DNA of 26,703 bases from a virus: positions 1 through 26,703 of IMG/VR virus record IMGVR_UViG_3300037264_002106; one strand, given 5' to 3'. The position numbers were made by a program, and so were the translations under genes. Each line of letters begins with the position of its first letter. Position 1 is the stretch's first letter. Shown here piece by piece: positions 1 through 6,272 of the stretch. The notes beneath the pieces are model-generated. The model saw nothing but the letters and a program-made list of their open reading frames with translations. It searched no databases and was not told the DNA's origin.

Positions 1-1046
1 ATGTCTTGATCCTCAGCCCATACTATATCCTCAATGAGCTCATCTATTCCTTTATACTGAACGCCTCTTAGAGAAAACCCATTTATTCCTGCTGCTACAT
101 CAGCAGCTGACGTTTGGAAAATTAAGGGTCTTCTGTTATTAGCAGAGGTATCTCCAACAACAAACACCATAGGACGAACTTCATAATCTCCTATTCCGTT
201 TTCTTTACTCCATTCCTCAACAGCTTTAACATAGAAGGCATTTTGTAGGAAATAGGAATTCTTAATATACATGTGATCAAATGATTCGTTATCATAGGTG
301 GTCTTTAAGTCTATTGGGTGAATTATACGAAACTCATGATCTATCTTAAGAAGATCTATTTCACTCTTACATGGATAATGTCTATTAAGAAGAAGAGGAT
401 ATTTCCACTCAATTGCAAAATGAGTAAATATTTCTACGTGCTCTTCTCCTTTAAATATATCTTTTGTAAAAGAATCATGTATCAGCCTTTCAGCTATTCC
501 TTTTGCTTTATCAACAAGACTTGCTTCTATTACAGTTTTACCTATATTTTCTATTTTCTTGTCGTAGTAATGTTTTCCATTATCATAGAAATCTTCAAGA
601 ATCTTGTCACTATCCTTACCTTTGTACTTACCTTCCGCTTGAACTCTAATAATAGCTGCTTGAAACATACTATCAAAATCACATGTAATTTGCCCTTTTT
701 CATCAAGAGAACTTTCTGCTTCTTCAAAAATATAATCAGCCAACATAAATACCTGTTTACTACTTATATTTCCCTCGAACAAAACAAATCTCTCCTCCAG
801 CCTATTCATAAATTCCAAATCATCACCTTTACATCCCAATATGTAAAAATCCACAAGATCTCCAATAATCATCCCTGTATTTTTCTTGTCCCTTCTCCTC
901 TTTCCTAATTTAAATTCTTCGTAGAACTTGACAGGGTCACTACTAAACAGTTTAATCATTGTTTGATTAAGAGCATCAAGCTTTCTATAATTAATAGAAG
1001 GGTTCTCGATGATTCTTCTCGGTTGTATTTGTTTACCTTTTATCAT
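1..1046 (-). CDS. RecB-like PD-(D/E)XK exonuclease (3' end cut by window edge)
   Basis: This gene starts at 1046 and runs off the left edge, so only the first 348 residues are visible. The nuclease core is at residues 229-272. SEID puts the metal-binding Asp at 231, IDLKTT gives the (D/E)xK pair at 246-248, and LQNAFY gives the Q-x3-Y element (Gln268, Tyr272) typical of RecB-family nuclease domains. The N-terminal 220 residues are helical and charged, as in phage exonuclease VIII-type proteins. The expected role is digestion of DNA ends to make single strands for recombination or replication, which fits the Sak4-like ATPase elsewhere in the window. The start overlaps the end of the preceding gene by 14 bases. 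The active-site pattern is clear; assignment to an exact family such as exodeoxyribonuclease VIII-like is less certain. Confidence 0.75.
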   Translation of the reverse strand, partial: MIKGKQIQPRRIIENPSINYRKLDALNQTMIKLFSSDPVKFYEEFKLGKRRRDKKNTGMIIGDLVDFYILGCKGDDLEFMNRLEERFVLFEGNISSKQVFMLADYIFEEAESSLDEKGQITCDFDSMFQAAIIRVQAEGKYKGKDSDKILEDFYDNGKHYYDKKIENIGKTVIEASLVDKAKGIAERLIHDSFTKDIFKGEEHVEIFTHFAIEWKYPLLLNRHYPCKSEIDLLKIDHEFRIIHPIDLKTTYDNESFDHMYIKNSYFLQNAFYVKAVEEWSKENGIGDYEVRPMVFVVGDTSANNRRPLIFQTSAADVAAGINGFSLRGVQYKGIDELIEDIVWAEDQD

Positions 1047-1263
1047 TGACTAATTTTTTTACTTTGTTTCTAAAGTATGTTTCAATAGAACTAGGCTCTA
1101 GCACTTGTCCTCTAGACGCTGCTATATCTCTTATAATAGCTGCTCTCTGCCATAGCTCAAAATGAATTGCAAATCCTAAAGAGTCACATAGTTCTTCTGT
1201 AGATTTAGCTTTCATTTTCTTTTCTATCTGAACCTTCTGTTTTTTTGTCATCTTCTTCTCCAT
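1033..1263 (-). CDS. Small basic protein of unknown function
   Basis: A 76-residue protein that I do not recognise. The first 20 residues are mostly Lys, Gln and Glu (MEKKMTKKQK), the middle is hydrophobic and probably helical (residues 27-50), and the C-terminus is Lys-rich. There is no signal peptide, membrane segment or metal motif. It sits between an HNH nuclease (5 bases upstream) and the RecB-like exonuclease, whose start codon it overlaps. It is therefore probably translated with the exonuclease and could assist it, but nothing in the sequence proves that. Confidence 0.6.
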   Translation of the reverse strand: MEKKMTKKQKVQIEKKMKAKSTEELCDSLGFAIHFELWQRAAIIRDIAASRGQVLEPSSIETYFRNKVKKLVNDKR

Positions 1264-1268
1264 ACTTT

Positions 1269-1739
1269 CTATTTAGCTTTTAAATAGGCTTTTGTTTTAA
1301 TTGAATGACACTCCTTACACAAAACCTGATAATCTGAAGGATTTTCCTTGGTGAGATTGATAATAAAGGGAACTATGTCTTCGTATTTATTTAAAGCCCC
1401 ACATTCTACTATATGGTCCACTTGTACGTATTTCCTCATAAACCAATTCTTACAATGATTGCACTGGTATTCCTTCTTTTGTCTTTTATTAGGACCACTA
1501 TAAGGCCTTGCTGCTCTCTCTGCAGCATCTGTTATAGGTTTCCAGAATCTGAAGGTTCTTCTCAGAGCACTCCTTATTTTTTGAAAGAATTGTCCTTCTG
1601 TCATGGTATTTACATTTCTTGTCTTAGGGGTTATTACTCTCCTTGCTGAAGCTCTCTTCTTTGCCAACCTCTTTCCCTTGCTAGAAGTATCATTACGAGG
1701 CTTCTTACCAATATCTCCTTGCTTTCTTTTTCTACTCAC
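1269..1739 (-). CDS. HNH endonuclease
   Basis: A 156-residue protein. The last 65 residues form an HNH nuclease: a zinc-knuckle pair Cys93-x2-Cys96, the catalytic VDHI at 107-110, and a second pair Cys141-x2-Cys144 followed directly by His145. The first 45 residues are extremely Lys/Arg-rich and may be a DNA-binding tail. Met46 is a possible alternative start. HNH proteins of this form are common in Bacteroidota phages as nicking or homing-type nucleases, sometimes acting with terminase. Here it lies between two PD-(D/E)XK nucleases rather than in an intron or intein, so it looks like a free-standing member of a nuclease cluster. It overlaps the upstream gene by 4 bases (stop TGA). Confidence 0.82.
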   Translation of the reverse strand: MSRKRKQGDIGKKPRNDTSSKGKRLAKKRASARRVITPKTRNVNTMTEGQFFQKIRSALRRTFRFWKPITDAAERAARPYSGPNKRQKKEYQCNHCKNWFMRKYVQVDHIVECGALNKYEDIVPFIINLTKENPSDYQVLCKECHSIKTKAYLKAK

Positions 1740-2245
1740 AGTACACCTTTAATATGATCCAAATCAGAAACTAAAACATACCAATTGTCTGCTAAACAGA
1801 TGAAGCCATTACTTGGATCGTATTCACCCTTTTTCATAAATCGTCTTATTTTTTTAAATCTCTGATTTGAAATATATCCAAGTAGCCAAGCTTCATTAAA
1901 ATTAGTGCTTGTAAATACATAGTAATCACACTCCTGTTCGTCATTAGAGCATGTAACAGAGCATGTGTAGTAGCTTAATGGAGGATCTTTTCTTTGCTTT
2001 GTTTTTACTTCATAGAGTGTTTCATTCAATAATACATCAAATTGATATACATCTCTACCTATACTTTCTGTTCCTCCTGAATATTCTATAAAAGCCATCT
2101 CTCCAACACCTCCTGTTATTCTTCCTTCTCCTTTTAAAATTGAGTTTTTAATGTTGGCAGGTATCTTTTCACCTCTTATTTTAGCTAATGCATATAGCTC
2201 AGAGGTGACTCCTATTGTAGGGTAAGTTTTTGCTGTTTTAATCAT
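1736..2245 (-). CDS. PD-(D/E)XK fold endonuclease
   Basis: A 169-residue protein with the layout of a restriction-endonuclease-like fold. It has a conserved Glu in GGVGEMAF (Glu49), an Asp in the next strand (QFDVLL, Asp70) and the E-x-K pair in LYEVKTK (Glu79, Lys81). Four cysteines follow, including CSVTC at 95-99, and they may hold structure. The fold implies a metal-dependent DNA nuclease; its target could be host DNA, junctions or recombination intermediates. It overlaps the gp88-like gene upstream by 8 bases and the HNH gene downstream by 4, so the three are probably co-translated. The fold call is strong from motif order; specificity cannot be read from the sequence. Confidence 0.65.
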   Translation of the reverse strand: MIKTAKTYPTIGVTSELYALAKIRGEKIPANIKNSILKGEGRITGGVGEMAFIEYSGGTESIGRDVYQFDVLLNETLYEVKTKQRKDPPLSYYTCSVTCSNDEQECDYYVFTSTNFNEAWLLGYISNQRFKKIRRFMKKGEYDPSNGFICLADNWYVLVSDLDHIKGVL

Positions 2246-2951
2246 CTATTACAAATTTATTTTTTAAATAATGAATACCTTTTGGTACCTTGTATTTCAA
2301 TCCTACTATTACTCCTTTCTCATCCAACACTCTTTCATCTGAAAGATCTCCATTTATCACCTTGAAACCTTTATAGGACAAAGGTATAGTGTTTTTAAAT
2401 ACAATAGCAACATTTGCTGTCTTTTCTTTTAGAAATTTCTCACACCATTGCCAATTACCACCAGAATAAGAGAAGGTGAAATGTTGATTATTAAGAGTAT
2501 TGCCTAATATATGATAAGGCACTTTAGTATAAGCATAAAATAAAAGATTCTTAAAATCTCCAAGAGATTTGTTCTCCTTCTTCATCTCTGCTTCCCAATC
2601 AACATCACTAACCACATTCAACCGAATTAGAATTGTCTCTTTAGCTTTTTTGTCCAAGTGTTCTAACTCTTTATATAACTTATTGACAAACAGAGGTTTC
2701 TGATATACAAAGAAATCTGTCTTATTAACACGAGCCTGCTGAACACTATTAAATCCAGCTCTTCCTGACATATTTAGACACATTGCTCTACATTCCTTAG
2801 TAGAACCCTTACATAAATTCTCCCCTTTACTATTCAGAGAGTGAGGGATGAGGGACAATCCATATGTCTTCATCTTATTCTTAGCCATTTTAGTATTAGT
2901 CTTTCCATCTGCTAACAGCTTCTTATTATTATAATATTCTATATAATTCAT
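2238..2951 (-). CDS. gp88-family phage protein
   Basis: A 237-residue protein resembling the 'gene product 88' family described from mycobacteriophages and found in many tailed phages. The family hallmark is an N-terminal block with SLIPHSLN, then Cys47, Cys54 and Cys58, then SGRAGFNSVQQARVNKT at residues 62-78. This is followed by an acidic segment SDVDWE (115-120) and a domain rich in aromatic and Gly residues. The conserved Cys/Arg/Asp residues suggest an enzyme or metal site, but I know of no established function. The start codon lies directly after the U-tract of an intrinsic terminator (2952-2983), so its expression may depend on read-through or an unseen promoter. Confidence 0.65.
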   Translation of the reverse strand: MNYIEYYNNKKLLADGKTNTKMAKNKMKTYGLSLIPHSLNSKGENLCKGSTKECRAMCLNMSGRAGFNSVQQARVNKTDFFVYQKPLFVNKLYKELEHLDKKAKETILIRLNVVSDVDWEAEMKKENKSLGDFKNLLFYAYTKVPYHILGNTLNNQHFTFSYSGGNWQWCEKFLKEKTANVAIVFKNTIPLSYKGFKVINGDLSDERVLDEKGVIVGLKYKVPKGIHYLKNKFVIDD

Positions 2952-2983
2952 AAAAAAGAAAAGGGAGAGTGTATAGCTCTCCC
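2952..2983 (-). terminator. Intrinsic terminator after the winged-helix gene
   Basis: On the minus strand a perfect 7-base-pair stem, GGGAGAG/CTCTCCC, with a 7-base loop is followed at once by TTTTCTTTTTT. It lies 17 bases past the end of the gene at 3001-3690, and its U-tract abuts the ATG at 2951. It is a textbook rho-independent terminator. Its position just ahead of the next gene suggests partial read-through or attenuation. Confidence 0.85.
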
Positions 2984-3000
2984 AAAAACTTAGTTGGTTT

Positions 3001-3690
3001 TTATTTCACTGTTACAAGAAATCCATTCACCTCAATACCTTTCAAATTGGATATTCTATCTTTGATATATCCAGAAACTGACTTCTTTTGGTTCTTAATC
3101 TCTTGTATAGACATGTTTCTACCACTTACTAAAATCACACCAGTGATAATTGGTTGATTTTTAGTTACATAGCTTAGTAAATTGCTTCTACCTACTGTTT
3201 TATTCCTAGGTTGTTTACCTATAGACAGAGCTGGAGTTGTACCCACACTTATACTACCAACTCTCTTTGAATTAGTAGTTTGGATAGTAGAAGGATCCAC
3301 CCTTGTAGTAACAGTCTTCTTCTTAGGAAGAGAGTAAATACGAAATGTCCCATTATCAACATAGTCAAACAATCCATCTCCGGATAGTTGAATCATATAA
3401 TTACTAACTGTGGACTGATCCCAGTAGTAATAAGGATAATCTCTTCGTAACTCTGTCTTGATTTCAAGAGTAGTTACAGTGTTATTTGCTTTCAGTAAAG
3501 TTTTTGCTGTAGTTAATACAGCTTGTTTCATTGCTTTCATTGTTGTTGTTTTATTTAGTAAATAAATCTCGTTTTCCCGAATAGTAAGACAGTTTCCATG
3601 TGCATCGCAAATGTCATACTGTCCATCACCAAGTTCTCTAAATACCCTAAAGGCACGTATCACCTTTACATAATCTCCTATTTTAATCAT
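3001..3690 (-). CDS. Probable winged-helix DNA-binding protein
   Basis: A 229-residue protein of unrecognised family. Residues 1-48 look like a small beta-barrel (SH3 or KOW type): GDYVKVIRAF, then YDICDAHGNC. Residues 50-122 look like a winged helix: a helix rich in Ala and Lys, then TTLEIKTELRRD, WDQSTVSNYMIQLS as a candidate recognition helix, and a wing ending in GTFRIYSL. A Thr/Ser/Lys-rich linker leads to a C-terminal domain of about 60 residues. Met50 or Met53 (TTTMKAMKQ) could be an internal start giving a protein without the barrel. It is the last gene before a terminator, so it closes a transcript. DNA binding is inferred from shape only. Confidence 0.6.
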   Translation of the reverse strand: MIKIGDYVKVIRAFRVFRELGDGQYDICDAHGNCLTIRENEIYLLNKTTTMKAMKQAVLTTAKTLLKANNTVTTLEIKTELRRDYPYYYWDQSTVSNYMIQLSGDGLFDYVDNGTFRIYSLPKKKTVTTRVDPSTIQTTNSKRVGSISVGTTPALSIGKQPRNKTVGRSNLLSYVTKNQPIITGVILVSGRNMSIQEIKNQKKSVSGYIKDRISNLKGIEVNGFLVTVK

Positions 3691-3691
3691 A

Positions 3692-3937
3692 TTACTTTTT
3701 TTTGAATGTTATTTCTGATTTATTTTTCTCTAACCATTTCCCTAAATTTACAGGATTTCCTTCCCATAACTCTTCCTCTTCATCATATCCCCAAGGCTGA
3801 ATAGTGAAGTTTGAAGAGGGTGTAAATTTCTCCAATCCATCATTACACCTCTTACACAGTACATTCTGTCTGTGGCTTCCAACAGGATTGTTATCCTTGT
3901 CTAGAATTGTGTACTCTATTACATTTGCTGATGTCAT
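3692..3937 (-). CDS. Small protein of unknown function
   Basis: An 81-residue protein that I do not recognise. It begins with a short beta-type segment (EYTILDKDNN), has one CxxC pair (LCKRCND, residues 27-33), and ends Lys-rich. A single CxxC could be half of a zinc site completed by dimerisation, or part of a small HNH-like remnant, but no matching His motif is present. It ends directly before the winged-helix-like gene and begins at the edge of the largest non-coding gap in the window, so it may be the first gene of a transcript that runs to the terminator at 2952-2983. Confidence 0.6.
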   Translation of the reverse strand: MTSANVIEYTILDKDNNPVGSHRQNVLCKRCNDGLEKFTPSSNFTIQPWGYDEEEELWEGNPVNLGKWLEKNKSEITFKKK

Positions 3938-3948
3938 GTCGTTTGTTT

Positions 3949-4035
3949 TTAAAATTCTTTAACACTTGGTGAAGGTGCAGGTAACAAATCAACTTTCAAA
4001 AACTCATGAATGCCTATTTCAATCTGCTTATCCAT
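3949..4035 (-). CDS. Possible 28-residue peptide
   Basis: A short open frame encodes MDKQIEIGIHEFLKV followed by a Pro/Ser-rich tail and a TAA stop 11 bases before the next gene. Its ATG lies 14 bases after the inverted repeat at 4050-4086, like other genes here that follow structured leaders. It has no recognisable motif and could equally be a chance frame in the leader of the gene at 3692-3937. Confidence 0.28.
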   Translation of the reverse strand: MDKQIEIGIHEFLKVDLLPAPSPSVKEF

Positions 4036-4049
4036 TATAAGAGTTAATT

Positions 4050-4086
4050 TTTGCGAAAGGTACTGCATATCGGTACTTTTCGCAAA
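4050..4086. repeat. 14-base inverted repeat with 9-base loop
   Basis: Left arm 4050-4063 (TTTGCGAAAGGTAC) pairs with right arm 4073-4086 at 13 of 14 positions. The odd pair is G-U on a plus-strand RNA but C-A on a minus-strand RNA. No T-run follows in the direction of the genes, so it is not a typical terminator. It could be a protein-binding site or a structured leader for the short frame or gene that follows. Confidence 0.7.
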
Positions 4087-4126
4087 TTATCTATCTGCTA
4101 ATTTAGTAATAATTTATACACAAAAC

Positions 4127-4150
4127 TGCAAACATTGCAAAGGCTGCAAA
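4127..4150. repeat. Three phased TGCAAA direct repeats
   Basis: TGCAAA occurs at 4127-4132, 4136-4141 and 4145-4150, exactly 9 bases apart (TTTGCA on the gene strand). The array ends one base before the stop codon of the gene at 4152-4361. Phased short repeats of this type often bind a replication initiator or a regulator. Three copies in an AT-rich genome is suggestive rather than conclusive. Confidence 0.5.
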
Positions 4151-4151
4151 C

Positions 4152-4361
4152 TCAGGTTTTCCGGTAATGACCGGCTTTTAATTTATCCAAAGCCTTGCCG
4201 GTAGCGTTGTGGACAAAAGAAACTTTGTCTGTTTCTCCATCTCTATAGGAAGAATAATTAACCTTCTCATAACTATAGAAGTTCTTGTGAATTTCAGAAG
4301 CTATTTGAGAAAAATTCTCAGCTGTATATTTGGTATTACCGTGCATGCTATAAATATACAA
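4152..4361 (-). CDS. Small protein of unknown function downstream of the PARP gene
   Basis: A 69-residue protein that I do not recognise. It is rich in Tyr, His, Lys and Ser and has no signal peptide or membrane segment. Two starts are possible, Met1 and Met6. It begins 7 bases after the PARP-like gene ends, so the two are almost certainly on one transcript and it may be a partner or modulator of that enzyme; nothing in the sequence tests this. Its last codons overlap a short palindrome (CCGGT/ACCGG), and its stop codon borders the phased TGCAAA repeats. Confidence 0.55.
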   Translation of the reverse strand: MYIYSMHGNTKYTAENFSQIASEIHKNFYSYEKVNYSSYRDGETDKVSFVHNATGKALDKLKAGHYRKT

Positions 4362-4368
4362 AATTTTC

Positions 4369-5559
4369 TTATTTCAACCAAATTATATAACGGATTCTTG
4401 CCTGTTCCTCATTATATGCACATATTTCTGAATTCAGTAGTCCGTTACCTGCCTTAACAAACAAACTATCATATCCTCTCTTTTGAAGCTCTTTGTAACA
4501 CAGTTCAAATTCTGAACCTTTATACCATCCGTTGTATGTGTAAAATTTTCCCACATGAACCTCGTATACTAAGATTATTCTATCTTCAGTATAACCTGTG
4601 TATCCAAGCGACTTTTGCATAGTCTCACTAAAATAATTGGCATTCCCATAGATTTTTCCTGAAAATTGGTAATTTCCTACTGGCCTGATCTTGAGACCTA
4701 TTTCAAGAATCGGGATCACTGAAGTTGTTCTCGTCCCGTGGATAAGCATTTTAGTACTCTTATCTTTCTGTTTATCCAACCATTTGTCAAAGACATCATC
4801 CTCTGCTGGTTTGTTTAGCTCAAATACAGAGACTATCTTTCTCCCATGATTCTGCTTTACCAAATACTCTACTTCTTTAGGAACTCCATTACATTCTTTC
4901 ATAGAAGAGATTCCCAATTTATCTAATAGAGTTTGGGCTTTCTTCTTGTCTTTCTTGGCATCTTTAGTAGTTTGAGTTTTTAATAGACTCACTTGCCCAG
5001 CCATCGCATCGATATTATCCTGCTCCTGAACCATCGTCTTACCTAAGTTGATATTAGGGAGTAAATGGTCTGGAACCCTTGACATATATCTAGGAATCAC
5101 AGTGTATAACTCTACCAATTTATCATTAACCTGTCTGATCAAACGTGCATCCATTTTTCCAATTTCATCAATTAATTCCTGAGCTTTATCCACTTGCTTT
5201 TGGGATACTGATTCAGCCTTAACAGAATAGGTAGTACTAACCAGCTTATCTGTATAATTCTTCATTAAAATAAGGAACTCGTTAACTGTCTTATCTTTAA
5301 TATCTGTCAAGTTTTCTTTTTGTTTTGTAACTGGTTGTACATCAACAGTTACCAAATCAGTGACATCCTTATACCCTTTATTTATTTTTTCATTATACTT
5401 TGTGCTCCATTTACCATATGGGTAGCTCACTGATTGAGATGTACTCTCTACTCTTCCATACTTAACAGAGAACTCAGTACCTCCATTCCAAGTCATCTCA
5501 TAAAATTTATTATTGTTATCAGGAGTTACCATTATCAATTTACAATACTTATTATTCAT
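4369..5559 (-). CDS. Poly/mono(ADP-ribose) polymerase (PARP) with WGR domain
   Basis: A 396-residue PARP-type ADP-ribosyltransferase with three domains in the order of PARP2/PARP3. Residues 1-68 match a WGR domain: KFYEMTWNGG, VKYGRV as the WGR signature, and a closing NKGY. Residues 88-235 resemble the helical regulatory domain, with VSQKQVDKAQELIDEI (118-133) and LYTVIPR (151-157) aligning to its known landmarks. Residues 270-396 are the catalytic domain. HGTRTT gives His274, ANYFSE gives Tyr309 and NSEICAYN gives Glu378, so the His-Tyr-Glu triad looks complete. PARPs transfer ADP-ribose from NAD+ to proteins or DNA ends, and WGR domains bind DNA breaks. The start overlaps the upstream gene's stop. 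Family identity is strong; target and chain length are unknown. Confidence 0.9.
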   Translation of the reverse strand: MNNKYCKLIMVTPDNNNKFYEMTWNGGTEFSVKYGRVESTSQSVSYPYGKWSTKYNEKINKGYKDVTDLVTVDVQPVTKQKENLTDIKDKTVNEFLILMKNYTDKLVSTTYSVKAESVSQKQVDKAQELIDEIGKMDARLIRQVNDKLVELYTVIPRYMSRVPDHLLPNINLGKTMVQEQDNIDAMAGQVSLLKTQTTKDAKKDKKKAQTLLDKLGISSMKECNGVPKEVEYLVKQNHGRKIVSVFELNKPAEDDVFDKWLDKQKDKSTKMLIHGTRTTSVIPILEIGLKIRPVGNYQFSGKIYGNANYFSETMQKSLGYTGYTEDRIILVYEVHVGKFYTYNGWYKGSEFELCYKELQKRGYDSLFVKAGNGLLNSEICAYNEEQARIRYIIWLK

Positions 5560-5795
5560 AATTTTAGGTCTTTTTTAAGTAATTCTATACTCTGTTCAGC
5601 ATGATGTCTATTTTTTGAATACATGTAACGATGTCCTCCATCTCTACATGTATGTACAAGTTGTATAACATCATTAAGAGCATTGGGAGATATACCCTTG
5701 CTTTGAAGATCCTTTACCATCTTTAGATAGAAATCATAACTCTTTCTCTTTCTTACCCTCTCATCAGGATAAACCTTGCTGAAATCATATCTCAT
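5556..5795 (-). CDS. Small basic protein of unknown function
   Basis: A 79-residue protein, Lys/Arg/His-rich and probably all helical, of no family that I recognise. Its first half is strongly basic (residues 12-20 RVRKRKSYD). It contains a Cys and several His (HTCRDGGH, RHH), but no regular zinc spacing. It overlaps the PARP gene downstream and the small gene upstream by 4 bases each, so it is co-translated with the PARP. A nucleic-acid-binding helper role is possible from charge alone. Confidence 0.6.
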   Translation of the reverse strand: MRYDFSKVYPDERVRKRKSYDFYLKMVKDLQSKGISPNALNDVIQLVHTCRDGGHRYMYSKNRHHAEQSIELLKKDLKL

Positions 5796-6025
5796 GTTTT
5801 TATTTTTAAGAATTTTTGAAGTGACTTGTATAATTTCTTAGCTTGTTTTTCATTAAGAGCTATCCCATATCTAGGAAATCCTACTATAGGGTTTTGAACT
5901 TCTTCAGAAATAAGCTGTTCTATTTCCTCATACTCAAGTCCTTCTGTATCTATATCAGCCTCTTCTATATTATATCCATCAGACCAACTCTGCTGAGGGT
6001 CTACTGTTACTGTAAGAATTCTCAT
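5792..6025 (-). CDS. Small acidic protein of unknown function
   Basis: A 77-residue protein that I do not recognise. Residues 1-9 form a beta strand (MRILTVTVD), residues 18-45 are very acidic (many Glu and Asp), and the C-terminal 20 residues are a Lys-rich helix, giving a strong charge split. There are no Cys, and no signal or membrane segments. It lies in the run of small genes between the ligase and PARP genes and overlaps its downstream neighbour by 4 bases. Confidence 0.58.
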   Translation of the reverse strand: MRILTVTVDPQQSWSDGYNIEEADIDTEGLEYEEIEQLISEEVQNPIVGFPRYGIALNEKQAKKLYKSLQKFLKIKT

Positions 6026-6035
6026 GCTTTAGTTT

Positions 6036-6272
6036 TTAATTGTTAATACTATACCTTCTGACATATCCAGAAAATGAGAAGTAGATTTCATCAAGTATTC
6101 TTCTTTGTCTAAAGTTTAATTCACTATTAAACCAATTGCAATTAATACCTAGCTTTATACAAGCAGCATATCTTGAATACCCATATATCATTATTTCTCT
6201 TACTCTTCTAAGAGCATCGTAAAATTTTAGCTGTTTCTGTTTCAAGTTTGATACTTTTATGTAGTTATTCAT
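6036..6272 (-). CDS. Small protein with possible helix-turn-helix
   Basis: A 78-residue basic, aromatic-rich protein of unknown family. Residues 24-52 (REIMIYGYSRYAACIKLGIN and the following NWFN) have the pattern of a resolvase- or transposase-type helix-turn-helix: a small residue before Ser, an Ala-Cys turn, then Leu-Gly-Ile before a second helix. A DNA-binding role is possible but weakly supported. It starts inside the last codons of the ligase gene (8-base overlap), so it is probably translated along with it. Confidence 0.58.
   Translation of the reverse strand: MNNYIKVSNLKQKQLKFYDALRRVREIMIYGYSRYAACIKLGINCNWFNSELNFRQRRILDEIYFSFSGYVRRYSINN

Larger units (their letters stand above)
3938..4151. 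other. Non-coding gap: candidate replication origin or control region
   Basis: This 214-base gap is the longest in the window. From high to low coordinates it holds three TGCAAA repeats at exact 9-base spacing (4127-4150), a perfect match to the DnaA-box consensus TTATNCACA (4114-4122), an AT-rich tract (4087-4120) and a 14-base inverted repeat (4050-4086). A 28-codon open frame (3949-4035) occupies the low end. Iterons, a DnaA box, an AT-rich segment and a hairpin together resemble a compact origin, but a promoter/operator region could look the same. Single DnaA-box matches also occur by chance; one lies inside the ligase gene at 6644-6652. Confidence 0.35.

Noticed and set aside
318-908. 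A 196-codon plus-strand open frame
   Set aside because: It lies opposite the RecB-like exonuclease, whose minus-strand frame has clear motifs. The plus-strand product is a low-complexity Phe/Ile/Tyr/Ser sequence typical of an antisense shadow.
1269-1739. HNH gene as an intron or intein homing endonuclease
   Set aside because: The flanking genes are complete and distinct, with no split coding sequence and no intron-like fold around it.
4050-4125. Bacteroides-type promoter (TTTG with TAnnTTTG)
   Set aside because: On the minus strand a TAATTTG lies near 4083-4089, but the box is one base short and the nearest matching upstream TTTG is about 31 bases away instead of 19-21.
4010-4204. A 64-codon plus-strand open frame with CKHCKGC
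   Set aside because: Its Cys codons come from the phased TGCAAA repeats, it would be the only plus-strand gene in the window, and it overlaps the minus-strand gene at 4152.
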